A DNA stretch of 64,000 nucleotides, taken from positions 1-64,000 of the forward strand of contig QKAW01000013.1 in NCBI GenBank assembly GCA_003247135.1, given 5' to 3'. The notes under the pieces are model-generated. The model was not told the origin of the DNA. It saw only the letters and a list, made by a program, of their open reading frames with translations, and did not search any database. Shown here piece after piece: positions 19,366-27,237 of this stretch. The position numbers and the translations under genes are program-made. Position 1 is the first letter of the stretch; each line of letters begins with the position of its first letter. Origin of the DNA: Spirochaetales bacterium. GTDB lineage: Bacteria > Spirochaetota > Spirochaetia > DSM-2461.

Positions 19366-19980
19366 ATGGAAAACTTGATAAAAGGTGTTAAAAAATTTAA
19401 TAAAGAGTATAACAGGCATCGGGATCTTTTTGATAACCTTGGAGATGCCCAAGCTCCACACTCACTTTTTATAGGTTGCTGTGATTCAAGAATTGTTCCT
19501 AGTCTATTAACAAGTTCAAACCCTGGTGAACTTTTTGTAATTAGAAACGTTGCTAATATGGTTCCCTATTTTCAGGTTAAAAATGAATTTTTATCAACAA
19601 CTTCAGCTATAGAGTACGCTGTTTGTAACCTTCATGTAGAAAATATAATTGTATGTGGACACTCAAATTGTGGAGGGTGTAATGCGATGTATTTAAATGA
19701 TGAAGAGCTAAATAAAACTCCACATTTAAAAAAATGGCTTGAACTTGGAAATCCGGTTAAAGAAAAAGTGGAGGCTTTTCTTGGTAATAATTTAGCGGAT
19801 AAAGCTTTAATAACTGAGCAGATGAATATAGTTGAACAGATGAAACATCTTTTAACTTATCCCTATATTTTAGAAAAATATAACAATAACAGAATAAATA
19901 TACTTGGCTGGTACTACGATATAAAAACCGGATTGGTATCCAGTTATAATTCCAAAACCAACTCGTTTATTCCAATATAA
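19366..19980 (+). CDS. Beta-class carbonic anhydrase
   Basis: The 204-residue zinc enzyme interconverts CO2 and bicarbonate in the cytoplasm. Zinc ligands are C38, H99 and C102 with the C-x-D-S-R motif (D40, R42) and HSNCGGC. A TATAAT lies at 19324-19329, so the mRNA leader would be about 30 bases; no Shine-Dalgarno sequence is evident before the ATG. The end lies 1 base from the end of the convergent hemerythrin gene. Confidence 0.95.
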   Translation: MENLIKGVKKFNKEYNRHRDLFDNLGDAQAPHSLFIGCCDSRIVPSLLTSSNPGELFVIRNVANMVPYFQVKNEFLSTTSAIEYAVCNLHVENIIVCGHSNCGGCNAMYLNDEELNKTPHLKKWLELGNPVKEKVEAFLGNNLADKALITEQMNIVEQMKHLLTYPYILEKYNNNRINILGWYYDIKTGLVSSYNSKTNSFIPI

Positions 19981-19981
19981 A

Positions 19982-20377
19982 TTACACAGACAAAATAAAA
20001 CTTGAGAGTTTTTTATCCTCTTCAAGAGTGTGGTTTCTAAACCAGTCAATAAGAAAAACTGGCAAGGTTGCAATATTATGCTGCCCTATTTCAATTTCCA
20101 GTAACACCAGTTGAAGTCTGGTTAACAGTTGTTCATGCTGTTTTTTGTGGTCTACAATATTAGCATATTTTATATCCATCATTATATTCTCTTCACTTTG
20201 AAAGTGAAAACTTGCGTATTTTATAAGTTCCTGAATTAGTCTCTCTACTTTTCTTTCAGAAGATTCCTTTTGAATAGCATTTTCTATTTTTCTTATAATT
20301 TTAACAAATATTCTATGTTCAAAATCAATCTCTTCGACACCAATACTGTACTCATTCTTCCACTCAATTTCTGACAT
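19982..20377 (-). CDS. Bacteriohemerythrin
   Basis: The 131-residue single-domain hemerythrin binds oxygen at a diiron centre. All ligands are present: H21, H58, E62, H77, H81, H116 and D121. AGAGG precedes the ATG. In an apparently anaerobic or microaerophilic organism it could scavenge or sense oxygen. It faces the carbonic anhydrase and is divergent from the HxlR regulator. Confidence 0.95.
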   Translation of the reverse strand: MSEIEWKNEYSIGVEEIDFEHRIFVKIIRKIENAIQKESSERKVERLIQELIKYASFHFQSEENIMMDIKYANIVDHKKQHEQLLTRLQLVLLEIEIGQHNIATLPVFLIDWFRNHTLEEDKKLSSFILSV

Positions 20378-20454
20378 TAGAACCTCTTGTACAGAAGTAT
20401 ATTCTATTTACTTTTTGTTTTAAAGATGCTGTTTATTGCAACCATATAAAAAAG

Positions 20455-20477
20455 CATATATATTTTAAATATATATG
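20455..20477. promoter_or_regulatory. Perfect 23-bp palindrome upstream of the HxlR gene
   Basis: The arms CATATATATTT and AAATATATATG are separated by one T. The element ends 21 bases before the GTG start at 20499 and overlaps the expected promoter region, so it is a candidate autoregulatory operator. Low sequence complexity lowers certainty. Confidence 0.5.
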
Positions 20478-20498
20478 TAAAATATTAAGGAGAACTTT

Positions 20499-20879
20499 GT
20501 GGAGACATCTGAATTTAGATTAAAAAATAAATCCTATAGATGTTATTTTGAAGTAGCTTTAGATCTTATTGGTGGAAAATGGAAACCTGTAATACTGTAT
20601 CATATTGGACACCATGAAGTCTTAAGATATGCGGATATAAGACGATGTATTCCAGCAATAACTGAAAGAATGCTATCCAAACAATTAAGAGAATTGGAGA
20701 GCGAGAATATTATTAGTCGTAAAGTTTATCCTGTAGTTCCACCCAAAGTTGAGTATAGATTAACTGATAAAGGTAAGTCACTAATACCAATTTTAAATCA
20801 GCTAAAGAACTGGGGAGAGGATTATTTTAAGAATAATATTGAACTTTTTGATAATAAAGAGCTAGAACTGGAAGAGTAA
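20499..20879 (+). CDS. HxlR/DUF24 family transcriptional regulator
   Basis: The 126-residue winged-helix protein starts at GTG with AAGGAG 6 bases upstream. The family signature ALDLIGGKWKPVILYHI, RYADIRRCIPAITERMLSKQLREL and VEYRLTDKG is clear. C15, just before the first helix, sits where the redox-sensing cysteine of HypR/YodB-type members lies. It precedes a co-directional group ending in a nitroreductase, as in known quinone- and disulfide-stress loci. Confidence 0.93.
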   Translation: METSEFRLKNKSYRCYFEVALDLIGGKWKPVILYHIGHHEVLRYADIRRCIPAITERMLSKQLRELESENIISRKVYPVVPPKVEYRLTDKGKSLIPILNQLKNWGEDYFKNNIELFDNKELELEE

Positions 20880-21009
20880 ATCTTCAATTTAAAAAAAAAT
20901 AAAAAAAATATTTCTGCTGTTTTGAGCAATTTTATAAATTCCGTAAAGTCTGAAACCACATTTAAATGTATCTAGAAGCTAATTTGTTACTATTAAAGAA
21001 CTTACATAG

Positions 21010-21026
21010 AGTATAGGTGCTATACT
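21010..21026. promoter_or_regulatory. Candidate HxlR operator upstream of the monooxygenase operon
   Basis: The perfect dyad AGTATAG-GTG-CTATACT resembles in shape the short AT-rich dyads bound by HxlR/DUF24 regulators. It lies about 100 bases before the ATG at 21125. It is followed by TTTTT, so a weak terminator of the HxlR transcript is an alternative reading. Confidence 0.5.
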
Positions 21027-21124
21027 TTTTGTTCGTATAGGAATAAAAAAACCGTTCTTGTAATAATTTTTTCATTTGATATACTGCCCTTGAAATTATT
21101 CGTAAGAGATATAAGGAGATTAAA

Positions 21125-21478
21125 ATGAGCGAAAATATTATATGGACAGTTGAAGGAAAAATCAAAAAAGAGCAGAGAGCTGACTACCAGGCCTTAATGA
21201 ATGAGATGGTAACAGAGGTTCAAAAAGAGGCAGGAACTATTAATTATGAGTGGACTATTGCTCAGGATGGTGAGACTGTTCATGTTTATGAGAGATATTT
21301 AAATGCTGAAGAGGCTGTAAAACATCTTTCTACATGGGCAAAATTTGCAGAGAGATATTTGGGTTTAACTCAGGTAACAAAATTTGTTGTTTTTAGTAAC
21401 CTAACACCGGAGTTAAAAGAAGCTGTAGCTGGTTTAAACCCTGTTTACATGGCACCAATTGGTGGATTTGCAAAATAA
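21125..21478 (+). CDS. Antibiotic biosynthesis monooxygenase (ABM) domain protein
   Basis: The 117-residue protein has an ABM/YgiN-like ferredoxin-fold (WTVEGKIKKEQRADYQALM; INYEWTIAQDGETVHVYERY). Members act on quinols or are heme- and cofactor-free oxygenases. AAGGAG precedes the ATG. It opens a four-gene run (monooxygenase, SDR, radical SAM, nitroreductase) with short gaps, presumably one operon under the HxlR regulator. Confidence 0.85.
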   Translation: MSENIIWTVEGKIKKEQRADYQALMNEMVTEVQKEAGTINYEWTIAQDGETVHVYERYLNAEEAVKHLSTWAKFAERYLGLTQVTKFVVFSNLTPELKEAVAGLNPVYMAPIGGFAK

Positions 21479-21508
21479 GCAGTTTTAGGTAGTTAAAGGA
21501 GTTATTGA

Positions 21509-22315
21509 ATGCAGAAAACAGTATTAATTACAGGTTCAACTGATGGTATTGGGTTTGAAACAGCAAAAATGCTACTTGCTTTAGGACATAATGTTATAAT
21601 TCATGGTCGAAGTAAGGATAAGGTTGAAGCAGTAAAAAAGTCCTTATCAGATATTAAAAGTGATGGCAGCATTGATAGTATTGTTTGCGATCTGTCAATA
21701 ATGGCAAATGTTGTTGAAATGGCAGAGTCTATAAAAAGCAGATATAAAAAAATTGATGCTTTAATAAATAATGCTGGAATTTATGGTACAACGGTAAAAG
21801 TTACACAAGATGGAATTGATACTAGGTTTGCTGTAAATACAATAGCTCCATATTTATTAACTAAACTGCTTTTAGATATTATTCCGGCAGATGGAAGGAT
21901 TGTAAACCTATCTTCTGCGGCACAATCCACAGTTGATTTAAGGGTAATAGATTCAGTTAATAAACTATACGATGGGGAAGCCTATGCCCAAAGCAAACTA
22001 GCAGTCACAATGTTAACCAAATCCCAGGCGTCAAAAGTTGGTGATAAAGGACCAGTAATCGTGGCCATAAATCCAAGATCAATGCTAGGTAGTAAAATGG
22101 TTATGGAAGCCTATGGTGTTCGAGGTGGTGACTTAAGAATTGGGGCTGACATTTTAACACGAGCAGTGTTATCGGATGAGTTTTCAGATGCAAATGGACA
22201 CTATTTTGATAACGATAGAGGTATCTTTTCTAACCCCCACCCGGATGCATTAGATAACAGAAAAATAGCTGAGCTGGAAGATAGAGTTGAGACTATTTTA
22301 GGGAGAATTCTATGA
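21509..22315 (+). CDS. Short-chain dehydrogenase/reductase
   Basis: The 268-residue NAD(P)-dependent oxidoreductase has the Rossmann motif TGSTDGIGFETA, NNAG, and the catalytic YAQSK with a preceding serine (NLSSAAQ). HGRSKDK after the second strand favours NADP. AAAGGAG precedes the ATG. The stop overlaps the radical SAM start by 4 bases. The substrate is unknown. Confidence 0.9.
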   Translation: MQKTVLITGSTDGIGFETAKMLLALGHNVIIHGRSKDKVEAVKKSLSDIKSDGSIDSIVCDLSIMANVVEMAESIKSRYKKIDALINNAGIYGTTVKVTQDGIDTRFAVNTIAPYLLTKLLLDIIPADGRIVNLSSAAQSTVDLRVIDSVNKLYDGEAYAQSKLAVTMLTKSQASKVGDKGPVIVAINPRSMLGSKMVMEAYGVRGGDLRIGADILTRAVLSDEFSDANGHYFDNDRGIFSNPHPDALDNRKIAELEDRVETILGRIL

Positions 22316-23190
22316 AATTTACAGGATCAATATACAGACCACCATTGGAAGCTGATACCCCCCTTCTTCAGGTAACTAGTGGTTGTGCTCATAATAAGTG
22401 TACATTTTGTACTATGTACAAAAATGACAAATTTTCTGTAGAAAAACTTGAGCAGATTGAGAGTGATGTTTTGGAACTAAAAAGTTATTATAGAAATTTA
22501 ACAAGAATATTTTTGGTAAATGGAGATGCCTTTGTTTTAAGTGCTAATAAGCTAAAATCCATTTCTGATATTTTAATAAAACACTTTCCAATGATTGAGA
22601 CTATATCAATGTATGCATCTATTTCCAATATTAGAAATAAATCAGATGAAGATCTGTTAATGCTTAGAGAAGCTAGAATTAATGATCTGTGGGTTGGGGT
22701 AGAATCAGGGTATGAACCCGCATTGATACATATGAACAAAGGGCATAATCTTGCTGAAGCCTATAGGGAACTTGAAAGATTAAATGTTGCTGGTATTAGT
22801 CACTTACATGGATTAATGATTGGTGTTGCAGGTAGTGGACTTGGAATAGAGAATGCCAGAGCAACAGCGGAACTCTTAAACAAGACAAAACCTGGACTTA
22901 TCTGGATATGCTCCACAGGAATTTTTGAAGGTAGTGAACTTAGCAAAGAGGTTGAGAGAGGTTATTTTACTCCTGCAACAGAGATAGAGATGCTGGAAGA
23001 GGAGATAGAGTTAATAAACAAACTGGATCTTCAAGATGTAATGTTTTACAGCAATCACCCGACAAATACCGCAAAATTCTACGGTAGGATGCCAATTCAT
23101 AACCATGAGATGATTAACGTAATAAACAAAAAAATTGAGGATCTTAAAACAGGTTTAGCAGTGCCTCAGAAGAAAAGATTATCATTATAA
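22312..23190 (+). CDS. Radical SAM protein (COG1032-like)
   Basis: The 292-residue protein has the cluster motif C25-x4-C30-x2-C33 in SGCAHNKCTFCTMY, a variant spacing used by a family of stand-alone radical SAM proteins, followed by ARINDLWVGVESG typical of the barrel. No SPASM or B12 domain is seen. It is coupled to the SDR gene by ATGA overlap. The product is unknown; maturation or a stress-linked conversion is possible. Confidence 0.88.
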   Translation: MKFTGSIYRPPLEADTPLLQVTSGCAHNKCTFCTMYKNDKFSVEKLEQIESDVLELKSYYRNLTRIFLVNGDAFVLSANKLKSISDILIKHFPMIETISMYASISNIRNKSDEDLLMLREARINDLWVGVESGYEPALIHMNKGHNLAEAYRELERLNVAGISHLHGLMIGVAGSGLGIENARATAELLNKTKPGLIWICSTGIFEGSELSKEVERGYFTPATEIEMLEEEIELINKLDLQDVMFYSNHPTNTAKFYGRMPIHNHEMINVINKKIEDLKTGLAVPQKKRLSL

Positions 23191-23208
23191 AAATTCAAGG
23201 AGATTAGA

Positions 23209-23868
23209 ATGAAAGAGAGTATATTAGAAGCATTTAAATTTAGACAGGCAATTAAAGAATTTCAGGCAGATAAAAAAATATCCGCAGAAGATTTTGACTT
23301 TATTCTTGAAACAGGTCGATTATCCCCAAGTTCCTTTGGGTGGGAACCTTGGCAGTTTGTTGTTGTTCAAAATATGGAAATAAGAGAAAAATTAAGAGAG
23401 TTTAGCTGGGGTGCCCAGAAACAACTTCCAACAGCAAGTCATTTTGTTATTATACTGGTTAGAAAACCGGATCACCTTGTTGCAGGTTCTGACTACTTTA
23501 AATATATTTCCAGAAATGTAAATAATCTTCCAAAAGAGATTGAGGATATGAAACTTGGAATCTTTGATAAATTTCAGAAAGAGGATTTTGACTTAACCGA
23601 TGATAGAAAGATTTTTGACTGGGCTTGTAAACAGGCATATATACCTTTTGCAAATATGATGACAGCAGCAGCACATATAGGAATAGACTCTTGCCCTATT
23701 GAAGGTTTTGACAGAGAAAAAATTGAATCAATACTTAGTGAAGAGGGTATAATTAATGCATCTGATTTTGGTGTTGCAGCAATGGTTGCTTTTGGGTATA
23801 AAAAAGCTGATCTTGATTGGCCAAAGACCCGAAGAGTTAAGGAAGAGGTCGTTACCTGGGTAAATTAA
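23209..23868 (+). CDS. Nitroreductase family protein (NfsB-like)
   Basis: The 219-residue FMN-dependent NAD(P)H oxidoreductase carries FRQAIKEF near the N-terminus (phosphate-binding RxxxxxF), LSPSSFGWEPWQFVVV and FGVAAMVAFGYK. AAGGAG precedes the ATG. Nitroreductases beside HxlR-type regulators (YodC, HypO) reduce quinones or other electrophiles, and the same role is likely here. It is the last gene of the operon. Confidence 0.93.
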   Translation: MKESILEAFKFRQAIKEFQADKKISAEDFDFILETGRLSPSSFGWEPWQFVVVQNMEIREKLREFSWGAQKQLPTASHFVIILVRKPDHLVAGSDYFKYISRNVNNLPKEIEDMKLGIFDKFQKEDFDLTDDRKIFDWACKQAYIPFANMMTAAAHIGIDSCPIEGFDREKIESILSEEGIINASDFGVAAMVAFGYKKADLDWPKTRRVKEEVVTWVN

Positions 23869-24026
23869 AAAAAAATAAAATAATCATTGCTATTTTACCA
23901 TTTGAGACTTATCATTTAATTAGGTTTAATTAAACTTACTCTATTTTAAAAAGGAGGAATTAAATATTAGAACAGAAGGTAAACACAAATAGTTAGTATT
24001 TTATGTGTTATTAAAAAGATAATAAG

Positions 24027-24108
24027 ATAATCTCCTACGCGGGATTATAGTGAGATGTTCTCACCAGGATAGCACAGATTCTATAATTGGGAATCTGTGC
24101 TTTTTTTT
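24027..24108 (+). ncRNA. Three-hairpin RNA ending in an intrinsic terminator
   Basis: Hairpin 1 pairs 24027-24034 with 24041-24048 (8 bp, one wobble). Hairpin 2 is GTGAGA-TGT-TCTCAC (24050-24064). Hairpin 3 is a perfect 10-bp stem, GCACAGATTC with GAATCTGTGC (24072-24100), followed by eight T. The last hairpin terminates the nitroreductase operon. The first two suggest a structured 3' region or a small RNA. The rest of the gap from 23869 holds an AAGGAGG at 23951-23957 without an ATG, GTG or TTG frame behind it. Confidence 0.55.
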
Positions 24109-24148
24109 GCCTAATAAACTTTAATTTGACAAGTTTGTTAAAGTAGTC

Positions 24149-24772
24149 TTAGTTCCCTTTAAGTGCTTCTATAAAATATTCAACAGGTTGTGCACCGGAA
24201 ATGTGTTTTTTCCCATCTATCAAGAAGAAGGGTACACCTGTAATATTAAGTTCCTGGGCTCTTTTCTCATCAGCTCTAACTTCTGCTGTATATATTTCGG
24301 AGTTTAGAATTTCTCTGGTTTTATCAGGATCAAGTCCAACTTTTTCTGCGGCACTTAAAAGAACATCTATGCTGGAAATAACTAGATTTTCTGAGAAGTA
24401 GTTTTTCATCAGCTCTTCACTGAATTCAACCATCTTTCCCTGACTTTTTGCGTAATGTGTCAGTCTGTGGGCATCAAAAGTGTTTGAAGGTTTAACATTG
24501 CTGTAGTTAAAATCTAAACCAGCCTCGTTTGCATTTCTTGTAATGCTGGATGTAGTTAGTTTAGCTTCATCAATACTCATCCCATATTTTTTTGCCAAGA
24601 TTTCGTGAATATCACCACTAAAGTTTTTAGGAGAGTCTGGATTTAACTCAAAGGATTTAAACTCTATATCCGCTTCTTTATCCAGACCTGACATTTTTAA
24701 CGCACTTTCCAACTTTTTCTTTCCAATATAACAAAAGGGACAGACTATATCTGACCATATTTCAATTTTCAT
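24149..24772 (-). CDS. DsbA family oxidoreductase (FrnE-like)
   Basis: The 207-residue thioredoxin-fold protein has the active site C11-PF-C14 (SDIVCPFCYIGKKKLE) and the cis-proline region ITGVPFFLIDGK. The absence of a signal peptide and the HRLTHYAKSQGK segment identify the cytoplasmic FrnE branch linked to oxidative and disulfide stress. It is convergent with the nitroreductase operon, which may belong to the same stress response. Confidence 0.93.
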   Translation of the reverse strand: MKIEIWSDIVCPFCYIGKKKLESALKMSGLDKEADIEFKSFELNPDSPKNFSGDIHEILAKKYGMSIDEAKLTTSSITRNANEAGLDFNYSNVKPSNTFDAHRLTHYAKSQGKMVEFSEELMKNYFSENLVISSIDVLLSAAEKVGLDPDKTREILNSEIYTAEVRADEKRAQELNITGVPFFLIDGKKHISGAQPVEYFIEALKGN

Positions 24773-24828
24773 AACCTATACCTCACCAATAATATAATAA
24801 TAAATGTATATATTGAAAAGAGTATGTT

Positions 24829-26106
24829 TTAGTTTTTAACAGTTTCAAAGTCAGACACCACAACATTTTCAGGAATACCGGACCACTCATACCAACCTCC
24901 ATCATAGAGTGAGATATTATCCCAACCCATTAATAGTGCATTAAAAAAAGCTTCACTGGCACGCCAACCTGTGCCACAGTAGAAGATGTTACCCCTATTT
25001 TTATCTATTCCGGATTCCTTCCAAAGTGTTTCTATTTCATGATACTCTCGGGTAGTATTATCATGGTTCCGATATTTTTCCATATGGTATGCATCGCTAC
25101 CACAGTTTCCAAAAAGGGAGCCAGGAATTCTTCCTTTTTGAGTCATATAACTATATCCGGTAATCTCTCCGGTAAACTCCTTCCATGTTCTAACACATAT
25201 TATATTTTTATCTTTTTTTGTAATACAACTATGTACTTCATCTATATTTGTATTGAATTCCGGTCTGCCGGGAATATCTCTTCCAAAATTTTTTATTGGT
25301 ATGGGTAAATTTATTTTGTGTTCAATTTTATACCCGCTATCTCTCCATGAGGCAAAACCACCATTTAAGATTCTTACATCCTCTACCCCTGCATATAGTA
25401 AAATGAATGCAACTCTGAAGGCACATAGTTGCCCCCCGGTAATCTCTTTTGGTGTTGAATCTTTACTTGTAAATGAAGCTTGACCATATAGGATAACTGT
25501 CGTTTTGCTGGTTATACCCAATTTCTCAAGTTCAACTTTTAATTCTTTATCACTTTTTTTATTCCAGGTATCACTGTTTTCCAGAATAAAGTCATCAAGT
25601 GAAATGGCTCCGGGAATGTGTCCTGCTCTGTAATCTTCAGGATTTTGAAAATGACAATGTATTATTAAATAATCCTTTATTGTATCCTTAAATTTTCCTT
25701 CTATTAGCTCTGAGATCCACTGGGGATATACCAGTTTTTGATATCCCGGAAGTTTATCCAGTTTAATATTCAGGCTGATAAAATTTTCATCAATAAAATC
25801 CCCAAATATACCTTTTAAATTATAACCTGAGGTTATTAGATGATTTGCAATTAATAGAGTCGAATTTTCATCATCCCCATAAATAACTAAGGGATCTTTT
25901 TTATTAATATCTTTCTTTGCAATTAACTCCTCCCAATTGGAGTTACTGAACCATTTATAAGGAAAACTTTTTGCCCCGGGAATATGTCCCCTTAGGAAAT
26001 TTTTATCTGGCCACCCATTATAAAACTCTACAGCTCTAATATCTATTAATTTTACTTTTTTATTACTAAGTATTTCCTGCAGGTTATTCCAGTTTATATA
26101 ATTCAT
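24829..26106 (-). CDS. Triple-rhodanese sulfurtransferase (YnjE-like)
   Basis: The 425-residue protein has three rhodanese domains, each with its own DIRAVEFYNGWPDKNFLRGHIPGA-like segment (about residues 18-45, 145-185 and 290-340). Only the last carries an active-site cysteine, C377 in CGTGWR; the first two loops read YGDDEN and YGQASF. This is the layout of the E. coli YnjE type. No signal peptide is present. It probably moves sulfane sulfur from thiosulfate or cysteine-derived persulfide. Confidence 0.88.
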   Translation of the reverse strand: MNYINWNNLQEILSNKKVKLIDIRAVEFYNGWPDKNFLRGHIPGAKSFPYKWFSNSNWEELIAKKDINKKDPLVIYGDDENSTLLIANHLITSGYNLKGIFGDFIDENFISLNIKLDKLPGYQKLVYPQWISELIEGKFKDTIKDYLIIHCHFQNPEDYRAGHIPGAISLDDFILENSDTWNKKSDKELKVELEKLGITSKTTVILYGQASFTSKDSTPKEITGGQLCAFRVAFILLYAGVEDVRILNGGFASWRDSGYKIEHKINLPIPIKNFGRDIPGRPEFNTNIDEVHSCITKKDKNIICVRTWKEFTGEITGYSYMTQKGRIPGSLFGNCGSDAYHMEKYRNHDNTTREYHEIETLWKESGIDKNRGNIFYCGTGWRASEAFFNALLMGWDNISLYDGGWYEWSGIPENVVVSDFETVKN

Positions 26107-26222
26107 TAATGTCTCTTTTCTAAAGTTTCTGACACTATAATACAGTAGTCGGATACTATTATCTATTTAAAAAACTTTTAATATCTCTCTTTTTAAATTA
26201 AACTGGATTATAGGAGAAAAAT

Positions 26223-27170
26223 ATGAGTGATAACTATTTAATTTACGGTGCTATGGGGCTTGGAGGAAACTTTGATAAAAATTCTCCTGTAACAACAGAA
26301 CATATTGAGCAGGCTGAGTTAGCTTTAAATGCTGTTATTGAAAGTGGAATTAATTTTATTGATCTGGCAGACATTTATAAAGCGGGTAAGTCTGAAATTG
26401 TTGTAGGTGAGTATCTTAAAAATAATCCTGGTTTAAGGGAAAAGTTAACTATACAGTCCAAGGTTGGGATACATTTAAGAGAGACCTACTTTGGTTCAAC
26501 TTTTGATTTTTCATATAAACATATTGTAACCTCTGTTGATCAGATTCTTAAAAGACTCTCTATAGATAGTCTTGATATCCTGTTATTACACAGACCAGAC
26601 CCATTAATGGACAGGGTAGAGTTAAAGCAGGCTATAGATGAACTTTTTAACTCCGGGAGAATTAAAGCTTTAGGGGTATCTAATATGGATTACCATCAAA
26701 TTAAGTTAATAGAAGCTTATACTGAGCGAAAAGTTGTTGCTAATCAGCTGGAGCTTAGCCTGCTAAAGAGCGATTTTGTAAGTAACAGTGTTGGTTTTAA
26801 TAATTACTACGGGCATAATTGCGATTTTCCTATTGGTACAATAGAGCATTGTATTTTAAATAATATAGATATTCAGTCATGGAGTCCTGTAGCTAGAGGA
26901 GTTTTTTCCAGGGATGAAGTAAATACTGAAGTTGATTCCAAGGTTTTAAAAACAAGAGAGATTGTTAACAGAATTGCAAATGAACGAGGAGTTTCTGCTA
27001 ATGTTATAATTCTTGCCTGGCTTCTAAAACATCCGGCAAAAATTAAACCTGTAATCGGTTCTACCAATCCGGATAGAATAAAGGACTCATTAAAAGCATT
27101 AAATGTTGATTTAACAAGAAATGAGTGGTATGAGCTTATGGCTGCAGTAAAAGGACTTCCGATGCCATAA
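26223..27170 (+). CDS. Aldo/keto reductase
   Basis: The 315-residue NADPH-dependent reductase has FIDLADIYKAGKSEIVVGEYL (Asp and Tyr of the catalytic tetrad), the Lys in IQSKVGIHL and LDILLLHRPDPL. The C-terminal PVIGSTNPDRIKDSLKA binds the cofactor. TAGGAG precedes the ATG. The branch resembles YdhF. Its substrate is unknown. Confidence 0.92.
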   Translation: MSDNYLIYGAMGLGGNFDKNSPVTTEHIEQAELALNAVIESGINFIDLADIYKAGKSEIVVGEYLKNNPGLREKLTIQSKVGIHLRETYFGSTFDFSYKHIVTSVDQILKRLSIDSLDILLLHRPDPLMDRVELKQAIDELFNSGRIKALGVSNMDYHQIKLIEAYTERKVVANQLELSLLKSDFVSNSVGFNNYYGHNCDFPIGTIEHCILNNIDIQSWSPVARGVFSRDEVNTEVDSKVLKTREIVNRIANERGVSANVIILAWLLKHPAKIKPVIGSTNPDRIKDSLKALNVDLTRNEWYELMAAVKGLPMP

Positions 27171-27178
27171 ATTTTAAA

Positions 27179-27237
27179 TCTCATTCAATAATTTTATATA
27201 CAATATCATTTTTTTAAATTAAAATTATTGAATGAGA
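27179..27237. promoter_or_regulatory. Perfect 18-bp inverted repeat that contains the start codon of the next gene
   Basis: Bases 27179-27196 (TCTCATTCAATAATTTTA) are the exact reverse complement of 27220-27237, with a 23-base loop. The ATG at 27232 and its -10-like TAAAAT (27220-27225) both lie in the right arm. It may be a terminator for the aldo-keto reductase, an operator, or a structure that hides the start codon in read-through mRNA. Confidence 0.75.
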
